From R-RK-3 sp031399085 (GTDB taxonomy: Bacteria; Pseudomonadota; Alphaproteobacteria; Rhizobiales; Rhodomicrobiaceae): 64,000 bases of DNA. Made by a program: the position numbers and the translations under genes. Numbering within the stretch: position 1 is the first letter of the stretch; every line of letters starts with the position of its first letter. The notes beneath the pieces are model-generated. The model did not search any database. It was not told the origin of the DNA and was given only the letters and a program-made list of their open reading frames with translations. Positions 26,896 to 35,544 of the stretch are shown here, in pieces. The stretch spans positions 80,220-144,219 of the forward strand of contig JANNOQ010000079.1 in the NCBI GenBank assembly GCA_031399085.1. Reading direction: 5' to 3'.

Positions 26896-27665
26896 CGGGC
26901 GACGAGCAACCCAATCCCATGAATGGCGCGTCAAGCGCGATCGTCGAGCTGCGCGGCGTGAACAAATGGTTCGGCGATTTCCACGTGCTCCGCGACATTC
27001 ATTTGACGGTGGGGCGGGGCGAACGGGTCGTCATCTGCGGGCCGTCCGGTTCGGGGAAATCGACGCTCATCCGCTGCATCAACCGGCTGGAGGAGCATCA
27101 GGAGGGCGACATTATCGTGGACGGCACGCTGCTGACGCCCGACATCCGCAAGATCGAGGATGTGCGGCGCAAGGTCGGCATGGTGTTCCAGAGCTTCAAT
27201 CTGTTCCCGCATCTTTCGGTCATGGAAAATCTCACTCTTGGCCCTATTCTGGCGCAGCGCGTGCCGGAGGCCGAGGCCGAGGCGCGGGCCATGGACCTGC
27301 TAGAGCGGGTCCGAATTCCGGAGCAGGCGCGGAAATATCCGGGCCAGCTTTCCGGCGGTCAGCAGCAGCGCGTCGCCATCGCCCGCGCGCTTATGCTGCG
27401 CCCCAAGGTGATGCTGTTCGACGAGCCGACATCCGCGCTCGACCCCGAGATGATTAATGAGGTGCTGGACGTGATGATCGAGCTGGCCGAAGCGGGCATG
27501 ACGATGATCTGCGTGACGCATGAGATGGGGTTCGCGCGCAAAGTCGCGGACCTGGTGGTGTTCATGGATGAAGGCGAGATCGTCGAAGCGGCGGCGCCGG
27601 AAATGTTTTTCGCCAGGCCCGAAAACGAGCGGACCAAGCTTTTCCTGAGCCAGATTTTGCATTGA
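26892..27665 (+). CDS. aapP: General L-amino-acid ABC transporter ATPase AapP
   Basis: This 257-residue ATPase has Walker A GPSGSGKST (50-58), Q-loop FQSFNLFPHLSVMEN, signature LSGGQQQRVAIARAL, Walker B VMLFDEPTSALDPE and the H-loop THEMGF. It energises the AapQM pore. The GTG at 26892 overlaps the aapM stop (GTGA), and an internal ATG at 26919 is a possible alternative start. Confidence 0.93.
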   Translation: MTGDEQPNPMNGASSAIVELRGVNKWFGDFHVLRDIHLTVGRGERVVICGPSGSGKSTLIRCINRLEEHQEGDIIVDGTLLTPDIRKIEDVRRKVGMVFQSFNLFPHLSVMENLTLGPILAQRVPEAEAEARAMDLLERVRIPEQARKYPGQLSGGQQQRVAIARALMLRPKVMLFDEPTSALDPEMINEVLDVMIELAEAGMTMICVTHEMGFARKVADLVVFMDEGEIVEAAAPEMFFARPENERTKLFLSQILH

Positions 27666-27728
27666 CGCGACATGCAAGGCGCCCGGCGCCCTCGTGTCCC
27701 TGGATAATCAACGTGAAAGAAATTCTTC

Positions 27729-28946
27729 ATGCAACTCCGCACCGACAGCCAGCCTCACCCAGCCCGAACTTTCGCACAATTCCGCGACGGTTTCCCCGCT
27801 CTGCGCACGCTGACCTATCTATCCATTTGCGACAAGACGATCCTCCATGACGAGGTGCGCGCCTCGGTTAATCTCTTCCTGGACCGGCTGGCGATGGCCT
27901 CGGCTAGCCGAAGCGGCCACGAGGTTCATGTTGCCAGCGCGCGCGCCAAATTTGCGCGGCTGATGAATGCGCCCGTCGAAACGATCGCCGCGATTCGCAA
28001 CGTTTCCGATGGCGCGAACAGCTTCGCCTGGGCCATGCCGTGGCGGGACGGCGACAATGTCGTGCTCACGGCGGCGGCGGAGCATCCGAATAATGTCTAT
28101 CCGTGGCTAAGGTTAAGACGGCGCGGGGTTGAGCTGCGCACGGTCCAGGCCCGGCCAGATGGCGGGCTTGACGTTGACGCGATGATCGAGGCCATCGACG
28201 GCCGGACACGGCTGATGACCTGTTCCTCGGTCACTTTTGCGCCCGGCCACCGCTCCGATATTTGGCGGCTGGGCGAGGCGTGCCGCAAGCGCAATGTGTT
28301 CCTGCTGGTGGATGGCGTTCAATCGGCCGGGATTTTGAAGCACGATCTCTCGGCCGAACCGGTCGATGGCTTCGTCACCTCAACATCGAAAGGGCTGCTT
28401 GGCCTCTATGGCTTCGGCTTCCTCTATGCGCATCCAAGATGGATCGACCGGCTGGAGCCGGCCTATCTTTCGCGCCCCGGCGTTGTTCAGCAGAGCGACG
28501 ATCATTCGACTATGGGCGGCTTCGACTACGAGCTTCAGCCTGACAGCCGCCGCTTTGAGGTCGGTAGCTTCAACCTTGCCGGAGCCTATGCAGCAGACGC
28601 ATCGCTCGACCTGCTTCTCGATCTCGGCATGGAACAGACCGAGAAGCGGGTGCTTTGCCTCGCCGCCATGCTGCATGAGGGGCTGACCGCCGCCGGGATT
28701 GCCCCGGCCGTTCCTGGCAGCGGGCCGGAGCAATCGCACATCCTCACCCTCGGCCATCTCGATGCGGGCGGTCACGGCTTTTCCCGCGACGCCATGATCG
28801 AGCCGCTATCGGCGCATCTGACGGCGTGCAATGTCGTCCACACGATCCGGCGCGGCCAGCTTCGTTTTGCGATTCACGCCTATAATGACGAGGCGGATAT
28901 CGAGCGTACCGTGGCCTGCGTTCGCGAGGGACTTGCCATTGGTTAG
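27729..28946 (+). CDS. Class V aminotransferase (cysteine-desulfurase-like)
   Basis: This 405-residue PLP enzyme has the fold-type I class V pattern: HPNNVYPWLRL, VDGVQSAGILKHDL with the cofactor aspartate, and TSTSKGLLGLYGFGFLY with the Schiff-base lysine. The catalytic cysteine loop of true desulfurases is not evident. The gene follows aapP by 63 bases in the same direction and may be cotranscribed. If so, it would act on an imported amino acid, perhaps as an epimerase, lyase or transaminase. Substrate unknown. Confidence 0.75.
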   Translation: MQLRTDSQPHPARTFAQFRDGFPALRTLTYLSICDKTILHDEVRASVNLFLDRLAMASASRSGHEVHVASARAKFARLMNAPVETIAAIRNVSDGANSFAWAMPWRDGDNVVLTAAAEHPNNVYPWLRLRRRGVELRTVQARPDGGLDVDAMIEAIDGRTRLMTCSSVTFAPGHRSDIWRLGEACRKRNVFLLVDGVQSAGILKHDLSAEPVDGFVTSTSKGLLGLYGFGFLYAHPRWIDRLEPAYLSRPGVVQQSDDHSTMGGFDYELQPDSRRFEVGSFNLAGAYAADASLDLLLDLGMEQTEKRVLCLAAMLHEGLTAAGIAPAVPGSGPEQSHILTLGHLDAGGHGFSRDAMIEPLSAHLTACNVVHTIRRGQLRFAIHAYNDEADIERTVACVREGLAIG

Positions 28947-29005
28947 GGCAGGCTGAACGGCTAGAAATGTCGTGCGCTTAATTGGACGCACCCAGCTTCG
29001 CGGCT

Positions 29006-29118
29006 CCCCCTCACCCGGCCGCCTCGCGTCCGCTCTCTCCCGCGAGGGGAGAGGGCTAAAAAAAGCGGAGAGTGTTCAAACTCCGCCCTCTCGGCTCCAG
29101 CCGAAGGCGGGTGGGGGG
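29006..29118. repeat. Nested palindromic intergenic repeat
   Basis: CCCCCTCACCC at 29006-29016 pairs with GGGTGGGGGG at 29109-29118. Inside lies a second hairpin, CTCTCCC-GCGA-GGGGAGAG at about 29035-29053. It resembles the dispersed palindromic repeats of rhizobial genomes and sits between the aminotransferase and recO. Confidence 0.75.
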
Positions 29119-29192
29119 ATTGACGCAATTTAAACGCACGAAATCCTAGAAAAAAGCTGGCATAAAGCGCGCACCGGGCGCAATTTTCAGGC

Positions 29193-29936
29193 ATGGACTG
29201 GACCGGCGACGCCATCGTTCTGCACGTCCGCCCGCATGGCGAAACCCATGCCGTGCTCGATGTGTTCACACGCGAGCACGGTCGGCATTCCGGACTGGTG
29301 CGGGGCGGGCGGTCGCGAAAATTGCGGCCCGCGCTGCAAACCGGCAATCTGTTAAAGGTCGAGTGGCGGGCACGGCTCTCCGAACATCTGGGATTCTTCG
29401 TCGTCGAACTGGCCGAGCCTTACGCCGCCCGCGCGCTCGACGACCGGCTGGCGCTCGCCGGCATCGGCACGCTGGCAAGCCATGCGAGCCTGCTTGCCGA
29501 GCGCGACCCGCATCCCGCGCTGTTCGATACGGCGCTGCTGATGCTGAGCCATCTCGACGAGGCGGCGCTGTGGGTGCAAGTGCTGGTGCGCTTTGAACTG
29601 CTGCTGCTCTCCGAACTCGGCTTCCGCCTCGATCTGGAGCGCTGCGCGGCGACCGGCGTCGGTGAGGACCTCATTTACGTTTCGCCCAAATCGGGCGGCG
29701 CGGTCTCGGCCGGCGCGGGCGCGCCTTATAAGGACCGGCTGCTGACACTGCCGGCCTTCCTGCGCTCGGGAAGCGCCCTTGCCACCGATCAACGGGAGAT
29801 CGCCGACGGCTTTGCCCTCACCGGTTTTTTCCTGGAGCGCTACGCCCTCACGCAGCGCGGCGTTCAAATGTCTCCGGCTCGCAGGGACCTCCAGCGCTTG
29901 ATCGTCGCGATGGAAAAGCCCGCCGAAACGCAATAA
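29193..29936 (+). CDS. recO: DNA repair protein RecO
   Basis: This 247-residue protein begins MDWTGDAIVLHVRPHGETHA and continues with the oligonucleotide-binding fold block GLVRGGRSRKLRPALQTGNL; the C-terminal LLLLSELGFRLDLERCAATG is also typical of alphaproteobacterial RecO. RecO loads RecA at single-strand gaps together with RecR. The zinc-binding cysteines seen in some RecO proteins are largely absent here. It is followed ten bases later by the channel gene, and parC lies beyond that on the same strand, a gene order seen in related genomes. Confidence 0.9.
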   Translation: MDWTGDAIVLHVRPHGETHAVLDVFTREHGRHSGLVRGGRSRKLRPALQTGNLLKVEWRARLSEHLGFFVVELAEPYAARALDDRLALAGIGTLASHASLLAERDPHPALFDTALLMLSHLDEAALWVQVLVRFELLLLSELGFRLDLERCAATGVGEDLIYVSPKSGGAVSAGAGAPYKDRLLTLPAFLRSGSALATDQREIADGFALTGFFLERYALTQRGVQMSPARRDLQRLIVAMEKPAETQ

Positions 29937-29946
29937 GACGGCAGGC

Positions 29947-30390
29947 GTGACGCGATCGCCGGGACTCAAATCCATGCTGCTTCAACTGGCCATCGGCGCG
30001 GCAATCATCGCCGCGACAATCGTCATTCATGTTGGCTTCACCGCCATTGCCGAATGGACCTTGACGCATGAGCACATCTGGCCGGGCAGGGACGCCGGGT
30101 TCATGCGGTTTATCGTGCTGCTGGTCGGGATGACGCTCTGGCTTATGGCCTCAATCAGCCTTGGCGTCTGGCTTTGGGCATTGTGCCTGCTTGGGCTCGG
30201 CGTTTTTGACGATACTGAAACCTCGGTGTATTTCGCGCTGGTTTCGTTCACGACGCTCGGATTTGGCGATATTGTGCTGGACAAGGAGTGGCGCATCCTG
30301 TCCGGGCTGATGGCGGGGAACGGGCTGCTGATCTTCGGACTGACGGCGGCGGTTCTGGTGGATTTCCTAGCCCGCTTTCGGAGGAGTTGA
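29947..30390 (+). CDS. Small potassium channel protein
   Basis: A 147-residue membrane protein starting at GTG 29947. Hydrophobic helices lie at about 10-35, 53-85 and 117-141. A pore loop, TTLGFGDIV at 102-110, contains the potassium selectivity filter, placing it in the Ion_trans_2 family. It lacks a recognisable regulatory domain. It lies between recO and parC in the same direction. Confidence 0.8.
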   Translation: MTRSPGLKSMLLQLAIGAAIIAATIVIHVGFTAIAEWTLTHEHIWPGRDAGFMRFIVLLVGMTLWLMASISLGVWLWALCLLGLGVFDDTETSVYFALVSFTTLGFGDIVLDKEWRILSGLMAGNGLLIFGLTAAVLVDFLARFRRS

Positions 30391-30525
30391 GCCTTGGAAA
30401 TCGAGCACTCGCGAGACGGGTTTTTGCTTCCGATGCAACCGGACCGGCAAGAAAACCGTGAAAAGCCGATGCGGCATGGACCGCGTCGCCCTTGAAGCGG
30501 GCAAGTTGCGGCGCTAAGCAAGGGC

Positions 30526-32775
30526 ATGGCTGACAACACGATTCTCGAACCCGCTCCTATTGAGCCGGTCAATCTGCGCGAGGCGCTGGAAGAGCGCTAT
30601 CTCGCCTATGCCCTCTCCACCATCATGCACCGGGCGCTGCCGGACGTGCGCGACGGGCTGAAGCCTGTGCACCGGCGCGTGCTGCACGCCATGCGGCAAT
30701 TGCGGCTCGACCCGGAGGGCGGCTTCAAGAAATGCGCCCGCGTCGTCGGCGACGTCATCGGCAAATATCACCCGCATGGGGATCAGTCGGTCTATGACGC
30801 CTTGGTGCGTCTCGCGCAGAGCTTCGCGCAGCGTTATCCGCTGGTCGATGGCCAGGGCAATTTCGGCAATATCGATGGCGATAACGCCGCCGCCATGCGG
30901 TACACCGAGGCCAAGCTGACGCCGGTTGCCGCCGCCCTGCTTGAGGGGATCGACGAAGACACGGTCGATTTCCGCGAAACCTATGATGGCGAGGAGAAGG
31001 AGCCGGTCGTCCTCCCGGCCGATTTCCCGAACCTCTTGGCGAATGGCTCCTCGGGCATCGCCGTTGGGATGGCGACCTCGATCCCGCCGCATAATGCCGA
31101 GGAGCTTTGCGACGCCGCGCTGTATCTGATCAAAAACCCCGGCGCGCCGGCTCACAAGCTGATCGACTTTGTCCCCGGCCCCGATTTCCCGACTGGCGGC
31201 ATTCTGGTCGAGGATCGCGCCTCGATTATCGAAGCCTATCGCACCGGGCGGGGCGGGTTCCGTCTGCGCGCGCGCTGGGAGAAAGAGGATACGGGGCGCG
31301 GCACCTATTCGATCGTCATCACCGAAATCCCTTATCAGGTTCAGAAATCCCGCCTTATCGAAAAGATCGCCGAGCTGCTGGAGGCCAAGCGCCTGCCGCT
31401 GCTCGCCGATGTGCGGGACGAATCCGCGGAGGATATCCGCCTGGTGCTGGAGCCGCGCTCGCGCAGCGTCGACGCCACGGTGCTGATGGAGCAGCTTTTC
31501 CGGCTGACCGACCTTGAGGCGCGCGTGCCGCTCAATATGAATGTGCTGAGCCGGGGTCAGGTGCCGGTGGTGCTCGGCCTGTCCGAAGTCCTCAGCGAAT
31601 GGCTGGCGCACCGCAAAGTCGTGCTGAAACGCGGCTCGCAGCACCGCCTCAAGCAGATCGAGCATCGCCTCGAAGTGCTCGAAGGCTATCTCGTCGCCTA
31701 TCTCAATCTGGATGAGGTGATCCGCATCATCCGCCAGGAGGACGAGCCGAAAGCCGAGCTCATCCGCCGTTTCCACCTTACTGATGTGCAGGCCGAGGCC
31801 ATCCTCAACATGCGGCTGCGCGCCTTGCGCAAGCTGGAGGAGATCGAGATTCGCGGCGAGCACGACAAGCTGACCGCCGAGAAGCGCGGTCTGGTCGCCC
31901 TGCTCGGCTCGGATGAAAAGCAGTGGGATCGCATCGCGCAGCAGATCGCCGAGACCAAAAAGCGGTTCGGCAAATCGACCGCGATCGGCCGCCGCCGCAC
32001 CAGCTTCGCCGATCTGCCGGAGATCGACATCGACGTCGAACAGGCGATGATCGAAAAGGAGCCGGTGACGGTCATCCTGTCCGAGAAGGGTTGGATTCGC
32101 GCGCTGAAGGGCCATCAGGACGAAATCGACAAGCTGCAATTCAAGGCTGGCGACGCGTTGCGCCGCGCCATCCGGGCGCAATCGACGGACAAGCTGGTGC
32201 TGTTCGCCTCGAACGGGAAGTTCTACACGCTGGACGCCGCGGCGCTGCCGGGCGGGCGCGGCCATGGCGAGCCGGTGCGGCTGATGATCGACCTGGAGGA
32301 GACGAGCGAGATCGTCGAGCTTTTTGTCCACAGGCAAGGTCGAAAATTGCTGGTGGCCTCGAAATCCGGCAATGGCTTTATCGTGGCGGAGGACGACGTC
32401 GTGGCGCAGACCCGCAAGGGCAAGCATGTCATGACTGTCGCAGAGCCTGACAGCGCGATTGCCGTCGTCGCGGCGGAGGGCGACAGCGTCGCCTGTGTCG
32501 GCGACAACCGTAAGCTTTTGATTTTTCCGCTGGAAGAGGTGAACGAAATGAGCCGGGGGCGCGGCGTGCGGCTGCAAAAGCTGCGCGATGGTGGCCTCGC
32601 GGACGTGACCGTTTTCCGGCTGGACCAAGGGCTGCGTTGGCAGGAAGGATCGCGCCTGCGTACCTTCACCGAGACCGCCGGGTGGCTTGGCCGCCGCGCT
32701 CAGGCCGGGACGGCCGTCCCCAAAGGTTTCCCCAGAAATAATCGCTTCGGCATGACCGGCCTCGACACGCCATAA
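30526..32775 (+). CDS. parC: DNA topoisomerase IV subunit A
   Basis: This 749-residue type IIA topoisomerase A subunit includes the winged-helix region with catalytic tyrosine 126 in AAAMRYTEAKL, the conserved YHPHGDQSVYDALV segment and TSIPPHNAEELCDAALYL. The C-terminal beta-pinwheel follows. It separates linked chromosomes with ParE, which is not in the window. The residue equivalent to E. coli ParC Ser80 is glutamine 87, with serine one place later. The length and the absence of GyrA-box spacing favour ParC over GyrA. Confidence 0.93.
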   Translation: MADNTILEPAPIEPVNLREALEERYLAYALSTIMHRALPDVRDGLKPVHRRVLHAMRQLRLDPEGGFKKCARVVGDVIGKYHPHGDQSVYDALVRLAQSFAQRYPLVDGQGNFGNIDGDNAAAMRYTEAKLTPVAAALLEGIDEDTVDFRETYDGEEKEPVVLPADFPNLLANGSSGIAVGMATSIPPHNAEELCDAALYLIKNPGAPAHKLIDFVPGPDFPTGGILVEDRASIIEAYRTGRGGFRLRARWEKEDTGRGTYSIVITEIPYQVQKSRLIEKIAELLEAKRLPLLADVRDESAEDIRLVLEPRSRSVDATVLMEQLFRLTDLEARVPLNMNVLSRGQVPVVLGLSEVLSEWLAHRKVVLKRGSQHRLKQIEHRLEVLEGYLVAYLNLDEVIRIIRQEDEPKAELIRRFHLTDVQAEAILNMRLRALRKLEEIEIRGEHDKLTAEKRGLVALLGSDEKQWDRIAQQIAETKKRFGKSTAIGRRRTSFADLPEIDIDVEQAMIEKEPVTVILSEKGWIRALKGHQDEIDKLQFKAGDALRRAIRAQSTDKLVLFASNGKFYTLDAAALPGGRGHGEPVRLMIDLEETSEIVELFVHRQGRKLLVASKSGNGFIVAEDDVVAQTRKGKHVMTVAEPDSAIAVVAAEGDSVACVGDNRKLLIFPLEEVNEMSRGRGVRLQKLRDGGLADVTVFRLDQGLRWQEGSRLRTFTETAGWLGRRAQAGTAVPKGFPRNNRFGMTGLDTP

Positions 32776-32903
32776 TTCGGCAACAGTTCCCCCTATTGTG
32801 TGGGTTAACGAATTTTAACCGTCCGATGTGTGGGGGTTGGTGCGCGCCGATTGAAAGCGTCTCGCACCAATTGAGGGACGGACGGGCATTCGAGCGGGGA
32901 TAT

Positions 32904-33407
32904 ATGCGTTTACTGGCGGGCGCCGCCGCATTCCTGATTTTGCCGATGTCGGCCGCCGGCGCCAGCGCTGAAGAGTGCGGCCGCGAGGCTTTCTCCAATG
33001 TCGTCGCCCAGGCCAGCGCCGAGCTTGCCGCGATGAACGAGGCCCAGAAAATGGGCTTTCACGAAAAACTCCAGCTTCTGAAGGCTCGCCAGGGATGGCC
33101 GGACAGCGATTATGTGGCCAAGGCGACGCCCTACGTCCAGGACGGCCGGATCGTGGCCTTCGATGAGGCTAGCAGGGCGTTGCTGGGCAAGATCCCTCAG
33201 CTCGGCGCAGCCGTCAATTCATCGCCCGCACTTGCTGGCGCGACACCATCATCCGGGCGGTCGGATCCGCGCTGCGCGATGCTCGGTGAGCTGCGCGGGC
33301 TGATGGCGGAGGTCGTGGCGAACGCGCGCGCCAAATGGAATTACATGTTGGGCAAGGTCGATACCGCACTCGGCGACGCGGCGCGGCAGGCCAAGGCCGA
33401 GCGTTGA
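32904..33407 (+). CDS. Small secreted protein, function unknown
   Basis: This 167-residue protein has a signal peptide (MRLLAGAAAFLILPMSAAGASA) and a mostly helical mature domain, with two cysteines at EECGRE and PRCAML that could pair. The ATG at 32904 has GCGGGGA upstream, and the longer frame from 32796 would hide the signal peptide. No family was recognised. Located 128 bases after parC. Confidence 0.65.
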   Translation: MRLLAGAAAFLILPMSAAGASAEECGREAFSNVVAQASAELAAMNEAQKMGFHEKLQLLKARQGWPDSDYVAKATPYVQDGRIVAFDEASRALLGKIPQLGAAVNSSPALAGATPSSGRSDPRCAMLGELRGLMAEVVANARAKWNYMLGKVDTALGDAARQAKAER

Positions 33408-34094
33408 GCGTGAGCAGGATGCAAATCATTCGCGGGCTTCATTTCAGGCGCAAGATCCAAGCGTTCACTGATTCGCGGCTTTGGCAAGATAGCAAAAACT
33501 CAATCCGCTGGTTTCGCGGCGTCGGTCTCGCGACCCCGAGTATAAATTCATATTTACGCCCATTCGATGCTGTCACGGGTGTGGCTGCAACAGATCAGAG
33601 TAAAGAGTTACCCACAGGCAGATCGGCGTTGCTCTTGTTTGACGCCAGCTTAACGAATCAGCCTATAGTGAGTCGATCTGCAACGAGGTACGGCTTAATT
33701 GGCACGCCTTGTTGCGTTAGAAAGTTAAACAATGGTGTATTTTGTGGCACACCAAAGAGTAATTCATACAAACTATCCGCAACCTTAGCGCGAAATACTG
33801 TGGATTTCGTGGCGGATGGGCCACAAGCGCTTGTTGGATTCACCGGATGGGCGGGGTTGTTGTTTACCGCCCGATGGGATTGGTCTAACAAAATTTATGT
33901 AAGCCCGACGAGCCGATGGGAAATTAGCTGGCTCTGGGGTGGAGAATTTGGGTCGTCAGCGCCATGGGGTTTAGCTGGCTGACTTGGATAGCAGAAACCG
34001 TCCGGCGCTCATCGCGTAGGTGGATCTGTGATTGGGCTAGCCTGGCAGGTTTCACCTGGGGCTGTTTTGGAGAGAAGAGATGATTGGGGGATCC
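33408..34094. other. Unassigned AT-rich region before the porin gene
   Basis: This 687-base stretch has much lower GC than its surroundings. A plus-strand frame (33419-33982, 187 codons) and a minus-strand frame (33658-33891, 77 codons) exist, but neither resembles a known protein or has a clean ribosome site. It contains a 14-base match to the phage T7 promoter core at 33662. A small hairpin, CAGGT-TTC-ACCTG, lies at 34046-34058, close upstream of the porin start. Confidence 0.45.
33662..33675 (-). promoter_or_regulatory. Match to T7 phage promoter core
   Basis: On the minus strand the sequence CGACTCACTATAGG is identical to 14 consecutive bases of the T7 class III promoter (TAATACGACTCACTATAGGG). 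The upstream TAATA part is not conserved (CAGAT here). Activity is unproven and the match may be chance or an artefact. Confidence 0.35.
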
Positions 34095-35333
34095 ATGAAG
34101 ATGACCAGTCGCTTTGCTATGGTCGCGGCAGCCGGCGTGCTGCTCGGCGCGGCAGTGACACCGGCAAAAGCTGCCGACCTTAAGGGCGGCGGTTGCTGCG
34201 GCGATCTTGAAGAGCGTATTGCTGAACTCGAAGCCACGACAGCTCGCAAGGGCAATCGCGTTGTTTCTTTGCAGGTTTATGGCCAAGTTAACAAAGCCAT
34301 CCTGTTCTGGGACGATGGCTTTGATTCCGATGCCTACATTGTCGATAACGATACTTCGGGCAGCCGCGTTGGTCTGAAGGGTGAAGCTGCGCTCAAGCCA
34401 GGCTGGAAAGCCGGTTTCAACATCGAGTTCGACTATCAAGATGCCGCTTCGGACAAGATTGATAACGGCCTCGACGACCCGGCTGACGAAATCACGATCC
34501 GCATGAACAACCTGTATGTTGAGAGCGAGCAATTTGGCCGTATCACCCTCGGCCAGCAGTCGTCTGCTGCTGACGGCGCGGCGGAAGTTGTGCTCGGTAA
34601 CTCGCTTAGCAACGCATCGATTTACATCGGTAATAACTTCGATGTCGGGTTTGGCGATAAGCTCAGCGGGAACAGCCTCCCAAGCGCGTCTGGCGGATTT
34701 ACGGATGGCTATGCAAACTCCTTCGACGGCGGTCGCGATGATCTAATTCGATACGACTCTCCGTCGATCTATGGTTTCATCGTTTCGGCAAGCTGGGGCG
34801 ACAACGACTACTATGACGTCGCCCTGCGCTTCAAGAAAGAGTGGAATTCGATCCGTATCGCCGCAGCGGTCGCGTATCAGAATTTCCAGGGCGAGAGCCT
34901 TGTCGACGATGACAGTGTGTTGATAGGCACTGGCGATGAGTTCGAGATCATCAACGGCTCTATCTCCGTCATGCATGTTCCGACCGGCATCTACGGCGCG
35001 CTTGCCGCAGGCCAGCGTGAAATTGACAACGGCACTGCTGATGAAGACGCCGGCGAGTACTGGTACGCGCAGCTCGGCATCGAGAAGAAGTTCATGTCCT
35101 ACGGCTCGACGACGGTCTATGGTGAGTATGGCCTCTATGAGGACATCCTCCTGGATAGCGTTAGCAGCGAGGCCGAACGTTGGGGCTTCGGCGTCGTTCA
35201 GAAGTTTGACAGCGCCGCACTGGAAATCTACGCCCAGGCTCATTTCTGGAGTTTTGAAGACGGCAGTGCCAGCGACGAAGCCGTTAGTGAGGATTTCTCG
35301 ACCGTCCTAGTCGGTTCGCGCATCAAGTTCTAA
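34095..35333 (+). CDS. Outer-membrane porin
   Basis: This 412-residue porin has a signal peptide (MKMTSRFAMVAAAGVLLGAA...KAADL). Next comes a short coiled-coil stretch (DLEERIAELEATTARKGNR), then a beta-barrel beginning VSLQVYGQVNKAILFWDDG and ending in the C-terminal aromatic VLVGSRIKF recognised by the Bam machinery. It resembles trimeric general porins of methylotrophic and phototrophic Rhizobiales. I chose ATG 34095 because GGGGGA lies just upstream; ATG 34080 is in frame. An intrinsic terminator follows the stop. Confidence 0.9.
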   Translation: MKMTSRFAMVAAAGVLLGAAVTPAKAADLKGGGCCGDLEERIAELEATTARKGNRVVSLQVYGQVNKAILFWDDGFDSDAYIVDNDTSGSRVGLKGEAALKPGWKAGFNIEFDYQDAASDKIDNGLDDPADEITIRMNNLYVESEQFGRITLGQQSSAADGAAEVVLGNSLSNASIYIGNNFDVGFGDKLSGNSLPSASGGFTDGYANSFDGGRDDLIRYDSPSIYGFIVSASWGDNDYYDVALRFKKEWNSIRIAAAVAYQNFQGESLVDDDSVLIGTGDEFEIINGSISVMHVPTGIYGALAAGQREIDNGTADEDAGEYWYAQLGIEKKFMSYGSTTVYGEYGLYEDILLDSVSSEAERWGFGVVQKFDSAALEIYAQAHFWSFEDGSASDEAVSEDFSTVLVGSRIKF

Positions 35334-35355
35334 TCTCGGTTAAATTTTCAAATTT

Positions 35356-35385
35356 AAGGCCGTCCTTCGGGGCGGCCTTTTCGTT
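35356..35385 (+). terminator. Rho-independent terminator after the porin gene
   Basis: The stem AAGGCCGTCC/GGGCGGCCTT closes on a TTCG tetraloop and is followed by TTTTCGTTTT. It lies 23 bases after the porin stop. Confidence 0.9.
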
Positions 35386-35544
35386 TTCCGCCGGCGCCTG
35401 GAGCATTATCATTCGAGGCGGACGTGCATGGTTCGAGCGCGCGGCCCTCAAAGATGTGATTAGGGCGTGTCATCTTCGCGGCGTTATGTCTTGGCGTCGG
35501 ACGGGCCGGAATTGCTCCTGGCCTCGCCACTCCAGGAGAGCACG

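Noticed and set aside
25798..26934. Open frame of 378 codons on the minus strand
   Set aside because: Antisense to aapM, with composition rich in His, Asp, Arg and Glu, typical of a shadow frame.
30514..32628. Open frame of 704 codons on the minus strand
   Set aside because: It is antisense to parC, whose motifs are unambiguous. It has no recognisable domain.
33419..33982. 187-codon plus-strand frame upstream of the porin
   Set aside because: Composition and lack of family make coding unlikely; kept only as part of the unassigned region.
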